Source of the DNA: Nitratireductor sp.
Lineage (GTDB): Bacteria; Pseudomonadota; Alphaproteobacteria; Rhizobiales; Rhizobiaceae
DNA: 28,338 bases
Assembly (NCBI GenBank): GCA_020441735.1
Contig: JAGRLQ010000029.1
Span: forward strand, 6,050 to 34,387
Direction: 5' to 3'
The position numbers and the translations under genes were made by a program. The notes beneath the pieces were generated by a model. It was not told the DNA's origin. It saw only the letters and a program-made list of their open reading frames with translations, and did not search any database. This document shows positions 7,528 through 14,850 of the stretch, one piece after another (the first letter of the stretch is position 1; every line of letters begins with the position of its first letter).

Positions 7528-8712
7528 TCAACTTGTTGTAACACTGCCGTCGGCCACGGTGAAGAACTGGCCGCGTTCACCCATGGCATCAAACAGCGAC
7601 CGGTCCGTGCCGGTCATGAAGGCCTGGCAGCCGAGCCCGTCGACCATGTCGAACAGCGCCGTGCGCCGCTTCTCGTCAAGATGGGCGGCGATCTCGTCGA
7701 GCAGCAGGATCGGCGCGAAACCGTTGATCTCGCGCGCAAGCCGCGCATGGGCTAGCACCATGCCGATCAGCAGCGCTTTCTGTTCGCCGGTCGAGCACAG
7801 TGCTGCCGCCATCGACTTCGGCCGGTGATGAACCGCAATGTCGCTGCGATGCGGGCCTTCGAGCGTGCGGCCCGCGCCCTTGTCGCTCCAGCGGTTGGCG
7901 CGCAGCCGGGCGGCATATTCTTCTTCAAGATCGCTTGCAGCCATATCTCCATGGGCGCTTTCAAGCGTGCCCTCCAGTGCCACCACCGCATCGGGAAAGG
8001 GTGAACCCGCCTCCTGCTGGGCGATGATGGCGGCAGACAGGAGCGAGACCAGCTCGCACCGGGCAGCAGCAATGGCCGTTGCCAGTTCCGCCATCTGGGT
8101 TTCCACCGCATCGAGCCATTGGCCCGGCGCATTGTCTTCCGACAAGAGCCGGTTGCGCCCGCGCATCGCCTTCTCGAAATCACTCACCCTGCGCCCGTGC
8201 AACGGATCGATCGCCAGCACCATGCGGTCGAGAAACTTGCGCCGGTCGCTGGCAGGTCCGGTAAACAGCCCGTCCATGGCGGGTGTCAGCCAGGCGATCC
8301 GGCTGTGCTCGAGCAGGGTATCAATGGTCTTTGCCTGGCTGCCATTGATACGTACCTTGCGCTGGGTTTCGACGCCCGCCGCCGTTTCCGTCAGCCCGGT
8401 GCCGATATCGGCAGGCCCGTGCGCGCCGTTAAGACGGGCAAAGACGCTCCAGGCGCCGGAGCCACTGGCCCGCCCGACCTGGTCATAGGCGGCACGGCGC
8501 AAGCCGCGCCCCGGCGACAGAAAGGAGACGGCTTCCATCAGGTTGGTCTTGCCGGCACCGTTTTCTCCGGTCAGCACCACATGGCGTCGGTCGAGGTCGA
8601 GCGAGAGACTGGAATAATTGCGGAAATCGGTCAGCCGCAGCACTTCAAGATGCACGGGTGCGGCCTCGAAACCGCTATCCGTCTGCTGTGCTGTTTTTTC
8701 CGGCCCGGCCAT
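7528..8712 (-). CDS. recF: DNA replication/repair protein RecF
   Basis: A 394-residue SMC-like ATPase that loads RecA at single-strand gaps with RecO and RecR. Walker A is GENGAGKT (residues 49-56), the ABC signature is in CSTGEQKALL, and Walker B is ILLLDEIAAHLD. The N-terminus has about 20 extra residues before the usual start of the family (HLEVLRLTDFRNY). There is no closer ATG, so the extension seems real. It lies downstream of dnaN on the same strand with a 95-base gap, in the classical dnaA-dnaN-recF order. Confidence 0.97.
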   Translation of the reverse strand: MAGPEKTAQQTDSGFEAAPVHLEVLRLTDFRNYSSLSLDLDRRHVVLTGENGAGKTNLMEAVSFLSPGRGLRRAAYDQVGRASGSGAWSVFARLNGAHGPADIGTGLTETAAGVETQRKVRINGSQAKTIDTLLEHSRIAWLTPAMDGLFTGPASDRRKFLDRMVLAIDPLHGRRVSDFEKAMRGRNRLLSEDNAPGQWLDAVETQMAELATAIAAARCELVSLLSAAIIAQQEAGSPFPDAVVALEGTLESAHGDMAASDLEEEYAARLRANRWSDKGAGRTLEGPHRSDIAVHHRPKSMAAALCSTGEQKALLIGMVLAHARLAREINGFAPILLLDEIAAHLDEKRRTALFDMVDGLGCQAFMTGTDRSLFDAMGERGQFFTVADGSVTTS

Positions 8713-8807
8713 GGCATGCCTTTCGGCCGGCGCGAAGTCCGGCGTTGGACTGATTCACCCAACAGATAGCACAAATGGCGCGGGAAACGGCAAGCGATGG
8801 ACTTAGG

Positions 8808-9926
8808 TTACACCCGCATCGGCATCAGCACGAACAGCACATCGTCATCGCCGGTGTCGCGGATCAGCGTCGGCGAGCCGGAATCGGCCAGCATGAACGT
8901 GGTTTCATCGCTTGAAAGCTGATTGGTGATGTCGAGCAGGTAGCGAGAGTTGAATCCGATCTCCAGCGGATCGGCATCGTAGCCTACCGCCACTTCTTCC
9001 GTCGCCGTGCCCGATTCCGGGTTGTTGACGGCAAGCACCACCTGTCCGTCGCCGATGGTCAGCTTGACCGCCCGCCCGCGTTCCGAGGAAATCGTCGAGA
9101 CCCTGTCGACGGCGGAGGCAAAGGTTGCCCGGTCCATCTTCAGTTCCTTGTCATTTCCCGTGGGGATGACGCGGGTATAATCAGGGAAGGTGCCGTCGAT
9201 CAGTTTGGAGGTCAGCACCACATTGCCGACCGAAAGCCGGATCTTGGTTTCGGAGACCTCGAAAGTGACTGTCGCGTCGGGGTCTTCCACCAGTTTCTGG
9301 ATTTCACCCACCGCCTTGCGCGGCACGATGATGCCCGGCATGCCTTCCGAACCCGAAGGGGCTTCGGCCTGGGCGCTGGCAAGGCGGTGTCCGTCCGTTG
9401 CCACGGCGCGCAGTACCAGCTTGCCGTCTTCTTCCACCGTATGGAAATAGATGCCGTTGAGATAGTAGCGGGTTTCTTCCGTCGAAATCGCAAACTGGGT
9501 GCGGTCGATCAGGTTTTTCAGGTTGGCAGCCGGAAGGCGGAACGTATGGCTGAAATCGCCCGCCGTGATATCGGGGAAATCCACCGGAGGCAGGCATTGC
9601 AAGGTGAAGCGTGACCGGCCTGCGGTGATCTTCACCGAATTGCCGTCTTCCTCCATGGAAAGCATGACCTCCGCCCCTTCGGGCAGCTTGCGCACGATGT
9701 CATGCAGCATGTGAGCGGGAACGGTTGTCGATCCCGCCTGCTCGACCACTGCCGGCGCTTTTTCGAAGATTTCCAGATCGAGATCGGTCGCCTTCAGTTG
9801 CAGTTCGCCGCCTTCTGCCGTCAGCAGCACGTTGGACAGGATCGGAATGGTATTGCGGCGCTCCACCACCCGGTGCACATGGCCGAGGGATTTGAGAAGA
9901 TTGGACCGTTCAATCGTTACACGCAT
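8808..9926 (-). CDS. dnaN: DNA polymerase III subunit beta (sliding clamp)
   Basis: A 372-residue protein, the usual length for a beta clamp, which dimerises into a ring that holds DNA polymerase III on DNA. The start is MRVTIERSNLLKSLGHVHRVVERRNTIPIL without the upstream residues, and the protein ends in the typical LFVLMPMRV, the conserved C-terminal segment next to the partner-binding pocket. Three tandem clamp domains cover residues about 1-125, 130-250 and 252-372. It is 239 bases downstream of dnaA, and that gap holds a strong near-palindrome. Confidence 0.98.
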   Translation of the reverse strand: MRVTIERSNLLKSLGHVHRVVERRNTIPILSNVLLTAEGGELQLKATDLDLEIFEKAPAVVEQAGSTTVPAHMLHDIVRKLPEGAEVMLSMEEDGNSVKITAGRSRFTLQCLPPVDFPDITAGDFSHTFRLPAANLKNLIDRTQFAISTEETRYYLNGIYFHTVEEDGKLVLRAVATDGHRLASAQAEAPSGSEGMPGIIVPRKAVGEIQKLVEDPDATVTFEVSETKIRLSVGNVVLTSKLIDGTFPDYTRVIPTGNDKELKMDRATFASAVDRVSTISSERGRAVKLTIGDGQVVLAVNNPESGTATEEVAVGYDADPLEIGFNSRYLLDITNQLSSDETTFMLADSGSPTLIRDTGDDDVLFVLMPMRV

Positions 9927-9968
9927 TTTGACTGTTCCCGTCTGCTTTGTCTCCGGTGCGGCGTGGAC

Positions 9969-9986
9969 CGTCCGTGAGACCGGACG
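9969..9986. repeat. Short inverted repeat upstream of dnaN
   Basis: CGTCCG-TGAGAC-CGGACG is a perfect 6-bp inverted repeat about 43 bases upstream of the dnaN ATG. It would form a small hairpin in the dnaN leader, with no T-tract. Confidence 0.5.
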
Positions 9987-10012
9987 CTGATGATCTGGCT
10001 GGCAGATTGGCT

Positions 10013-10052
10013 CTGCCCGCAGCAGGTTCGAACCGGAACCTCTGCCGGGCAG
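10013..10052. repeat. 40-bp near-palindrome in the dnaA-dnaN intergenic region
   Basis: The left arm (CTGCCC, GCAG, C, AGGTTC) and right arm (GAACCT, CTGC, C, GGGCAG) pair over 16 bp with one single-base bulge on each side. The centre is GGTTCGAACC. On the transcribed (minus) strand this would be a very stable hairpin without a following T-tract, so it is more likely a processing, attenuation or protein-binding element than an intrinsic terminator. Confidence 0.7.
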
Positions 10053-10165
10053 CGCAGATTGTGAAAATCCGCGTCATTTTGCAATGGTCTGTGCGTTTTT
10101 GACAGTCCCGTCAGCGGCTTTGCTGGGGAAAACCGCCATCGGCACCGGACGGAGCAGCGGCGTCC

Positions 10166-11704
10166 TCAGTCGAGGATCAGCCGCTTCAGCAGCTCGATTT
10201 CCTGGGCCAGTTTGTGGTCCTCGCTCATCAGGTCTTCGATCTTGCGCACGGCATGCAAGACCGTGGTGTGATCGCGACCGCCGAAGCGCCGACCGATCTC
10301 CGGCAGCGAGCGGGGCGTCATCATCTTGGAAAGATACATGGCGATCTGGCGAGGCCGCACGATCTGCTGGGTGCGCCGGTTGGACAGAAGGTCGTTGCGG
10401 GCAACGTTGAACTGCCGTGCGACGACGCGCTGAATATCCTCGATGCGCACCCGCTTGTGATCGCCGGAACGGATCAGGTGCCGCAGCATCTTGTCCAGTT
10501 CCTCATAGCCTTCCGGCCCGTCGCTATAGCGGTGCTGCAGCAGAAGCTGGTTGAAGGCGCCATCGATGTCACGGCAGCTCGTATTAACCTGACGGGCAAC
10601 GTAGTGGCGGATGTCCTCCGGTATTTCGAGTCCCGGCTGGTCGCGTTTGGCCTCCTCGTAGCGCATGTTGAGGATCGACTTGCGCAACTCGTAGTCCGGC
10701 GTCTCGATATCGAGGGCCACACCGCCCTTGAGCCGTGAACGAACCCGCTCGTTGAGGCTTTCAAGCTCCGTCGGCGGACGGTCCGCTGCCACCACCACCT
10801 GCCGTGCGCTGTCGATCAGCTCATTGAGGAGATGGCAGAATTCCGCCTGGATGGCCTTGCCCTGGAGAAACTGCATGTCGTCGATCAGCAAGAGATCGAT
10901 ATCGCGCAGGGTTTCCTTCAGCGACAGGGCGGTGTGATTGTGCAGGGCCTTGGCGAAGACCCACATGAAATAGTCCGCCGTCAGATAGCGCACCTTCTTG
11001 GAAGGGTCGCGCAACCTTGTCTCCCAGGCAATCGCCTGCAGGAGATGGGTCTTGCCGAGACCGACATTGGCGTGGATGAACAGCGGGTTGAAGCGCACCG
11101 AGGAACCGTCGCCCTCGGCCACCGAACGGGCTGCCGCATAGACCATGCGGTTCGACTTGCCCTCGATGAAATTGGCGAAGGTATGGCGCGGATCGAGCGG
11201 CGATCCGGTAAAGCCGGGCTCGCCCTCACCGGTGCCGCGGCCCGAGGCGGAAGGTCTTGCCAGGAATGGCTGACTGCCCTTGCGCTGCTCCTCACTGCCA
11301 GTCCCTTCCGGCTTCTCCGGCTTGCTGGCAATGCGCACATTGCTCCGGCGTATGGCGGACCGCACGATGACATCGGCACGCAGAACGGATTTGTCCTCTT
11401 TCTGCCAGAGCTCCAGCAGCAGATCACGGTAATGCGAATTGATCCAGCTTTTCAGGAATGCCGTCGGCACGGAATGGACCGCGACGCCGCCTTCGGCGCC
11501 GACCAGCTTGATGCGCCCAAACCAGCTGTTGAAAATCTCCGTGCCAAGCTGTGCCTGAAGCTGCTGGCGCACCTTGATCCAGCCGGGATGGTCGGCACTG
11601 CTTTTCGCTGCCTGGTCTTCACCCTTGTTGTTGCCTTTTGGTGGCAGTTTGCTGCCGCCTTGTGTTTTCCCCGGTTCGAAAGTCTCGCCGCCTGTTTGTT
11701 TCAT
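10166..11704 (-). CDS. dnaA: Chromosomal replication initiator protein DnaA
   Basis: The AAA+ initiator that binds DnaA boxes and melts the origin. Taking ATG 11704 gives 512 residues. Domain I is WIKVRQQLQAQLGTEIFNSWF; a Gly/Ser/Glu-rich domain II linker follows; the AAA+ domain has Walker A in NVGLGKTHLL (K218) and Walker B in LLLIDDMQFL; domain IV ends with the DNA-binding signature GGRDHTTVLHAVRKIE. AGGCGG lies 6 bases before ATG 11704. An in-frame GTG at 11794 would add 30 polar residues and would overlap the stop of the rhodanese-like gene as GTGA. Both N-termini are disordered in character, so the start is uncertain. It leads the dnaA-dnaN-recF string. Confidence 0.96.
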   Translation of the reverse strand: MKQTGGETFEPGKTQGGSKLPPKGNNKGEDQAAKSSADHPGWIKVRQQLQAQLGTEIFNSWFGRIKLVGAEGGVAVHSVPTAFLKSWINSHYRDLLLELWQKEDKSVLRADVIVRSAIRRSNVRIASKPEKPEGTGSEEQRKGSQPFLARPSASGRGTGEGEPGFTGSPLDPRHTFANFIEGKSNRMVYAAARSVAEGDGSSVRFNPLFIHANVGLGKTHLLQAIAWETRLRDPSKKVRYLTADYFMWVFAKALHNHTALSLKETLRDIDLLLIDDMQFLQGKAIQAEFCHLLNELIDSARQVVVAADRPPTELESLNERVRSRLKGGVALDIETPDYELRKSILNMRYEEAKRDQPGLEIPEDIRHYVARQVNTSCRDIDGAFNQLLLQHRYSDGPEGYEELDKMLRHLIRSGDHKRVRIEDIQRVVARQFNVARNDLLSNRRTQQIVRPRQIAMYLSKMMTPRSLPEIGRRFGGRDHTTVLHAVRKIEDLMSEDHKLAQEIELLKRLILD

Positions 11705-11790
11705 TATTCCCGCCTGATTGTCCGTTACCGGCTGTTCCGCCGGCTTGTTTGTTATTGTGCCCGTTTCTTCGCGGTTGCCGCCGCGCCGAT

Positions 11791-12228
11791 TCACCCCTTT
11801 TTCCAGGGCAGCTTGTCATGCTGCCATCCGTTGACCCTTGCCCGCTCTCCGTTTTCGTCCGGAATGCCTTCAAACCCGGATTCGACATTGTAGGCACGGG
11901 TATATCCAAGAGCTGTCAGCGCGGCTGCCGCCGCCTTGCTTCTCACGCCCGACCGGCAAAGACAGAACACGGCTGCGTCGTGGCCCCTGCCCATCGCCTT
12001 CAGTTGTGCGTCCACCGCTCCGGCAAAGTCCGGATTGATGTCCATGGCCGGAAACATCTGCCATTCGACGAACAATGCCTCCTTGCCGAGAGAGGAAAGA
12101 TCGGGAATGCCGATGATTTCCCATTCCCTGGTGGTGCGGACGTCGACCAGCACGGCATTTTCGTCTGTCTCAAGAGCATGCCAGGTTTCCTGGCAGCTCT
12201 TGTCGCCAGCATAGGACATGCCGCTCAT
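11791..12228 (-). CDS. Rhodanese-like domain protein upstream of dnaA
   Basis: A 145-residue single-domain rhodanese. The N-terminal half has VLVDVRTTREWEIIGIPDLS, and the active-site loop is CRSGVRS with catalytic C91, which would carry a persulfide in sulfur transfer. The C-terminal part (YNVESGFEG, then RVNGWQHDKLPW) is typical of this cytosolic subfamily. AGGGGAGGAG precedes ATG 12228; an ATG at 12219 is an alternative with wider spacing. It is on the same strand as dnaA, and its TGA lies 86 bases before the preferred dnaA start (or overlaps a GTG alternative), so the two are likely cotranscribed. As an inference, it could supply sulfur to the MoeB-like enzyme further down the same operon. 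Confidence 0.88.
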   Translation of the reverse strand: MSGMSYAGDKSCQETWHALETDENAVLVDVRTTREWEIIGIPDLSSLGKEALFVEWQMFPAMDINPDFAGAVDAQLKAMGRGHDAAVFCLCRSGVRSKAAAAALTALGYTRAYNVESGFEGIPDENGERARVNGWQHDKLPWKKG

Positions 12229-12744
12229 TCTCCTCCCCTGAGGCTTCGGGTCCGCATGCACAACACACGGGCCCGTGCCCTTGATTTTCCGGCAAACCAC
12301 CCCGCCCCCGGAATGGAATTTCCGGAGAAGAAGAGGCAATCGCCCCGTTACGCTTTACTAGAGCGTCTCACGTTTGTTCAAAACGCGATGACGCCGTGCC
12401 CGGCTGCTTTGTGGGCATCACGGTCTTGCCGTTCCCGCCAAGACCCGACTGCCAAACCAGCCCCCCGGCCAGCCCACCTGAAACGGCTGCAGGACCTTCA
12501 GGGCGAAGGCAACCACAGCCTGTGCCACCATTGCAAAGCCCGAAAGACAGTCGCTCCCAGGCGGCAATATGCAGCTCGGCCGGCACCTGGAAGGCACGCG
12601 AATTCCCAGCCCCATGCAGCACGTGCTGAACAAGGTTCCGCCGGACAATCCGTCCGGTTTCACTAAACAAGAAATCCCCTCTTCCGGGTACGGAAAACCC
12701 CAGAAATCCTAGGGTTTGCCGCCGACGAAAATCAACCTACACAG

Positions 12745-12780
12745 GCCGATTTTGCCTTGCAACAGGCAATCGGCGTTTTT
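12745..12780 (+). terminator. Hairpin followed by T-tract on the plus strand
   Basis: GCCGATTTTGCCT and AGGCAATCGGC pair over 11 bp with a two-base bulge around the loop TGCAAC, and GTTTTT follows on the plus strand. It looks like an intrinsic terminator for plus-strand transcription, although no plus-strand gene is recognised upstream. In the minus direction it would be a leader hairpin of the dnaA unit. Confidence 0.45.
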
Positions 12781-12793
12781 GCGAAAAGTAATT

Positions 12794-12875
12794 TTTTTTG
12801 CCGCTTCCGGCACCTTGATTCGAGGAATTCGCAATTCCAAAACAGCTTGTGATTCAATGGTTTTTTGCCGCTTCC
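12794..12875. repeat. 15-bp direct repeat upstream of dnaA
   Basis: TTTTTTGCCGCTTCC occurs exactly at 12794-12808 and again at 12861-12875, 67 bases apart start to start. The repeats sit among GANTC sites in the AT-rich half of the region. Their role is unknown; they could be paired protein-binding sites. Confidence 0.7.
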
Positions 12876-13144
12876 ACACAACAATCGCGACCACGCCGCA
12901 AAGGGCGAAAAAATTTTTCTCCCATGCGGGGTATTGACTCGGAAAATGCTGAAAAATCTGGTGATAGGATTATATTCTGAGAGACCATGTAATAAAGCGC
13001 TGATTTAAAAAGGAAAAAAAATAACGGAAAATAAGCCTCTAATTCGTGCTGTTTCGGAATATTTGCCTCGGAAAACCACCAAGGCAGTGAGCTTCCGTTT
13101 GGTCAGGCCGCTTTCCTGCCACCAAAATATACTTGAAAAATCAG

Positions 13145-13174
13145 CAAACAAAAACCCCGCTTGCCGGCGGGGTT
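13145..13174 (-). terminator. Intrinsic terminator of rpsT
   Basis: Read on the minus strand, AACCCCGC-CGGCAA-GCGGGGTT forms a perfect 8-bp stem and runs into TTTTTGTTT. It lies about 80 bases past the rpsT stop codon. This is the clearest rho-independent terminator in the window. Confidence 0.88.
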
Positions 13175-13177
13175 CTG

Positions 13178-13189
13178 TCAAACGTTTGA
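13178..13189. repeat. 12-bp perfect palindrome between rpsT and its terminator
   Basis: TCAAACGTTTGA is a perfect palindrome just before the rpsT terminator. It could be a binding site, or it may be chance; nothing else nearby supports a role. Confidence 0.35.
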
Positions 13190-13253
13190 TGCTTTGTAGC
13201 TGAATGCCGTCGCCGGCTGAGGTTTCTCTGCCGGTCGGCAGCAAAACCGGCTG

Positions 13254-13520
13254 TTAGGCGCTGACGGCCTTCAGGCGCTTGGCCAGGCGCGAAACCTTGC
13301 GCGCTGCCGTGTTCTTTTTCAGGATGCCCTTGGCTACCGCCTTCATGATCTCCGGCTGGGCCGACTTGAAGGCGTTGCTGGCGGCTTCCTTGTCGCCGGA
13401 AGCGATTGCTTCTTCAACCTTGCGCACATGGGTGCGCATGCGCGAGCGGTTTGCCTTTTTGACTTCGGTGCGGGCAGCGATCTTGCGAACCGCTTTTTTT
13501 GCTGAGGCAGTGTTTGCCAT
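13254..13520 (-). CDS. rpsT: 30S ribosomal protein S20
   Basis: An 88-residue, strongly basic protein of the usual S20 length. It begins MANTASAKKAVRKIAARTEV after a short Lys/Arg-rich stretch and ends KVSRLAKRLKAVSA. S20 binds 16S rRNA early in 30S assembly. It has its own near-consensus promoter downstream of mutM, a 160-base leader with a stable hairpin, and a clean intrinsic terminator, so it is a monocistronic unit. In other bacteria S20 represses its own translation, and the leader here would be the place for that; this is inference. Confidence 0.98.
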   Translation of the reverse strand: MANTASAKKAVRKIAARTEVKKANRSRMRTHVRKVEEAIASGDKEAASNAFKSAQPEIMKAVAKGILKKNTAARKVSRLAKRLKAVSA

Positions 13521-13636
13521 GATCGGACTTTCTCAAATGCCCTTTTGGGCGTTCATGTTCGGGTTTCCGGTTTTGCGTGCTGATCAGCCCTGGCTGGGAT
13601 GGCTTGCTGATGGATCATCGCTGCCGCAGCACAACA

Positions 13637-13672
13637 AAACACGGCGGCCCACATCTTCCGAGATGAGCCGCC
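13637..13672 (-). promoter_or_regulatory. Leader hairpin of rpsT (possible mutM terminator)
   Basis: GGCGGC and CATCT pair with AGATG and GCCGCC (6 + 5 bp, small internal loop, four-base loop TCCG), spanning 13643-13672. On the minus strand GTGTTTTG follows. It lies about 10-40 bases after the predicted rpsT start of transcription, and 70 bases after the mutM stop. It may end mutM transcripts, act as a regulatory leader of rpsT, or both. Confidence 0.55.
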
Positions 13673-13687
13673 GGAATTTCGTGGCGC

Positions 13688-13716
13688 TTATAAGGGGATA
13701 ATGGGCTTAAAGTCAA
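13688..13716 (-). promoter_or_regulatory. Predicted sigma-70-type promoter of rpsT
   Basis: On the minus strand, TTGACT and TTATAA are separated by exactly 17 bases. This is close to consensus for the housekeeping sigma factor. It lies between the mutM stop and the rpsT start, giving a leader of about 160 bases. Confidence 0.75.
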
Positions 13717-13743
13717 CGCTTCGGGACTGAAAATCCGGCAGGA

Positions 13744-14637
13744 TCATCGCTGGCAGGTGGCGCAATAGAAGGTCGAGCGCCCTGATTGCACAATCCGGCG
13801 GATTGTGCCGCCGCACCCCTGCTTCGGGCAGGGTTGGCCCTCCCGGTCGTAGACGGCAAACTGGTGCTGGAAATATCCAAGGCTGCCATCGGCCTGGCGG
13901 TGGTCGCGCAATGAGGAGCCTCCGGCCTCGATTGCCCTGGCGATCACCTTGCGGATTTCATCTGCCAGCGGTCCGAGCCGCCTGGATGGCTTTCCGCTCC
14001 GGGTGGTCAGGCTGCCGGCAAGCCGCTTGGGCGAAAGTCCGGCCCCGTGCAGCGCCTCGCAGACATAGATATTGCCGAGCCCGGCGACCAGCTTCTGGTC
14101 GAGCAGGGCAGCCTTGAGCGGTGCGCGCTTGCCGGCAAAACGCGCTGCCAGATAATCGGCAGACAGGCTATTGCCGGTCGGTTCGATGCCGAGATCGCGA
14201 AAGAACGGATGCTCGTCGAAGGCGCTGCGCCCGATCAGGTCCATGAAGCCGAACCGTCTGGGATCGTTGTAGATCACCCGCACTGCACCATGCTGCGGAT
14301 GGGCAAGATGAAAGACCACATGGTCATGGGCTGCCTGTTTCGAGCGGTCATGGTGAAAGACGCCGGGCAGGCTGCTCCCCGCCTCGGCCTCGATGCGGAA
14401 AGAGCCGGACATGCCCAGATGCATGACAAGCACCGTGCCGTCGTCAAGGTCGGCGGTCAGATACTTCGCCCGCCTGCCCATGGCGGTGATGCTGCGGCCT
14501 GCCAGGCGTTCGCTGAAGCGCTCGGGAAAGGGGAACCGCAAATCCGCCCGCCGCGCTTCGGCAGCCGTAATCACCGCCCCTTCCATTACCGGCGCGAGCC
14601 CCCGCCTGACGGTTTCGACCTCCGGCAGTTCAGGCAT
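13744..14637 (-). CDS. mutM: Formamidopyrimidine-DNA glycosylase
   Basis: A 297-residue DNA repair enzyme that removes 8-oxoguanine and formamidopyrimidines. The mature N-terminus PELPEVETVRRGL carries catalytic Pro and Glu and fixes the start at 14637. The later motif GGSSLRDHRQADGSLGYFQHQFAVYDREGQ is the DNA-binding helix region in two parts, and a C-terminal Cys4 zinc finger (CPKQGC, 18 residues, then CATC) closes the protein. It is about 25 residues longer than E. coli MutM, mainly from an insert rich in Gly, Ser and His near residue 110. It is divergent from ubiE, as is common in this order. Confidence 0.97.
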   Translation of the reverse strand: MPELPEVETVRRGLAPVMEGAVITAAEARRADLRFPFPERFSERLAGRSITAMGRRAKYLTADLDDGTVLVMHLGMSGSFRIEAEAGSSLPGVFHHDRSKQAAHDHVVFHLAHPQHGAVRVIYNDPRRFGFMDLIGRSAFDEHPFFRDLGIEPTGNSLSADYLAARFAGKRAPLKAALLDQKLVAGLGNIYVCEALHGAGLSPKRLAGSLTTRSGKPSRRLGPLADEIRKVIARAIEAGGSSLRDHRQADGSLGYFQHQFAVYDREGQPCPKQGCGGTIRRIVQSGRSTFYCATCQR

Positions 14638-14850
14638 GGCGCAGTCCTTTCCCCGTGGCAACCGGAGCGCCCCTGCGGGAAGCTGCCGCATTCAATTGCC
14701 GGCAGGCTCCGCTATGGTCTTTCGTTAACGCCAATTTGTCTCCGTTTCTCCCCGTGGGGTGCCATATCCGCTCTGGCTGTTTATAACGCCTGCATATAGG
14801 AATGGGCTGCCGGCAGAGGGCCGCCGCAATTCGATTACCGGAATAACACC

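Larger units (their letters stand above)
12229..13253. other. 1-kb non-coding, palindrome-rich region upstream of the rhodanese-dnaA unit
   Basis: I see no convincing gene here. The half nearest the rhodanese gene (12229-12680) is GC-rich. It contains an imperfect inverted repeat (12363-12394), the perfect palindrome CAGCACGTGCTG (12617-12628) and the hairpin CCGGAC-AATCC-GTCCGG (12641-12657). The half near rpsT (about 12700-13140) is clearly more AT-rich, with poly-T and poly-A runs, three GANTC sites and a 15-bp direct repeat. It must hold the promoter for the rhodanese-dnaA transcript and its long leader. No clear DnaA-box cluster of the TTATCCACA type was found; only the core TTCCACA at 12872-12878 is close. 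Confidence 0.7.

Noticed and set aside
10025..10034. GGTTCGAACC looks like a tRNA T-loop
   Set aside because: The flanking bases do not form a 5-bp T-stem on either strand, and no acceptor, D or anticodon arms are found around it. It is the centre of the larger palindrome.
12368..12670. A 100-codon minus-strand open frame with a TTG start and a fair AGGGG ribosome site upstream of the rhodanese gene
   Set aside because: The product is Gly/Cys/Pro-rich with no recognisable fold, third-position GC is lower than in neighbouring genes, and overlapping frames on both strands are equally open. It is more likely part of the non-coding dnaA upstream region.
12700..13140. Replication origin next to dnaA
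   Set aside because: AT-richness and repeats fit, but no cluster of TTATCCACA-type boxes is visible, and in many Alphaproteobacteria the origin lies elsewhere (near hemE). Not claimed as oriC.
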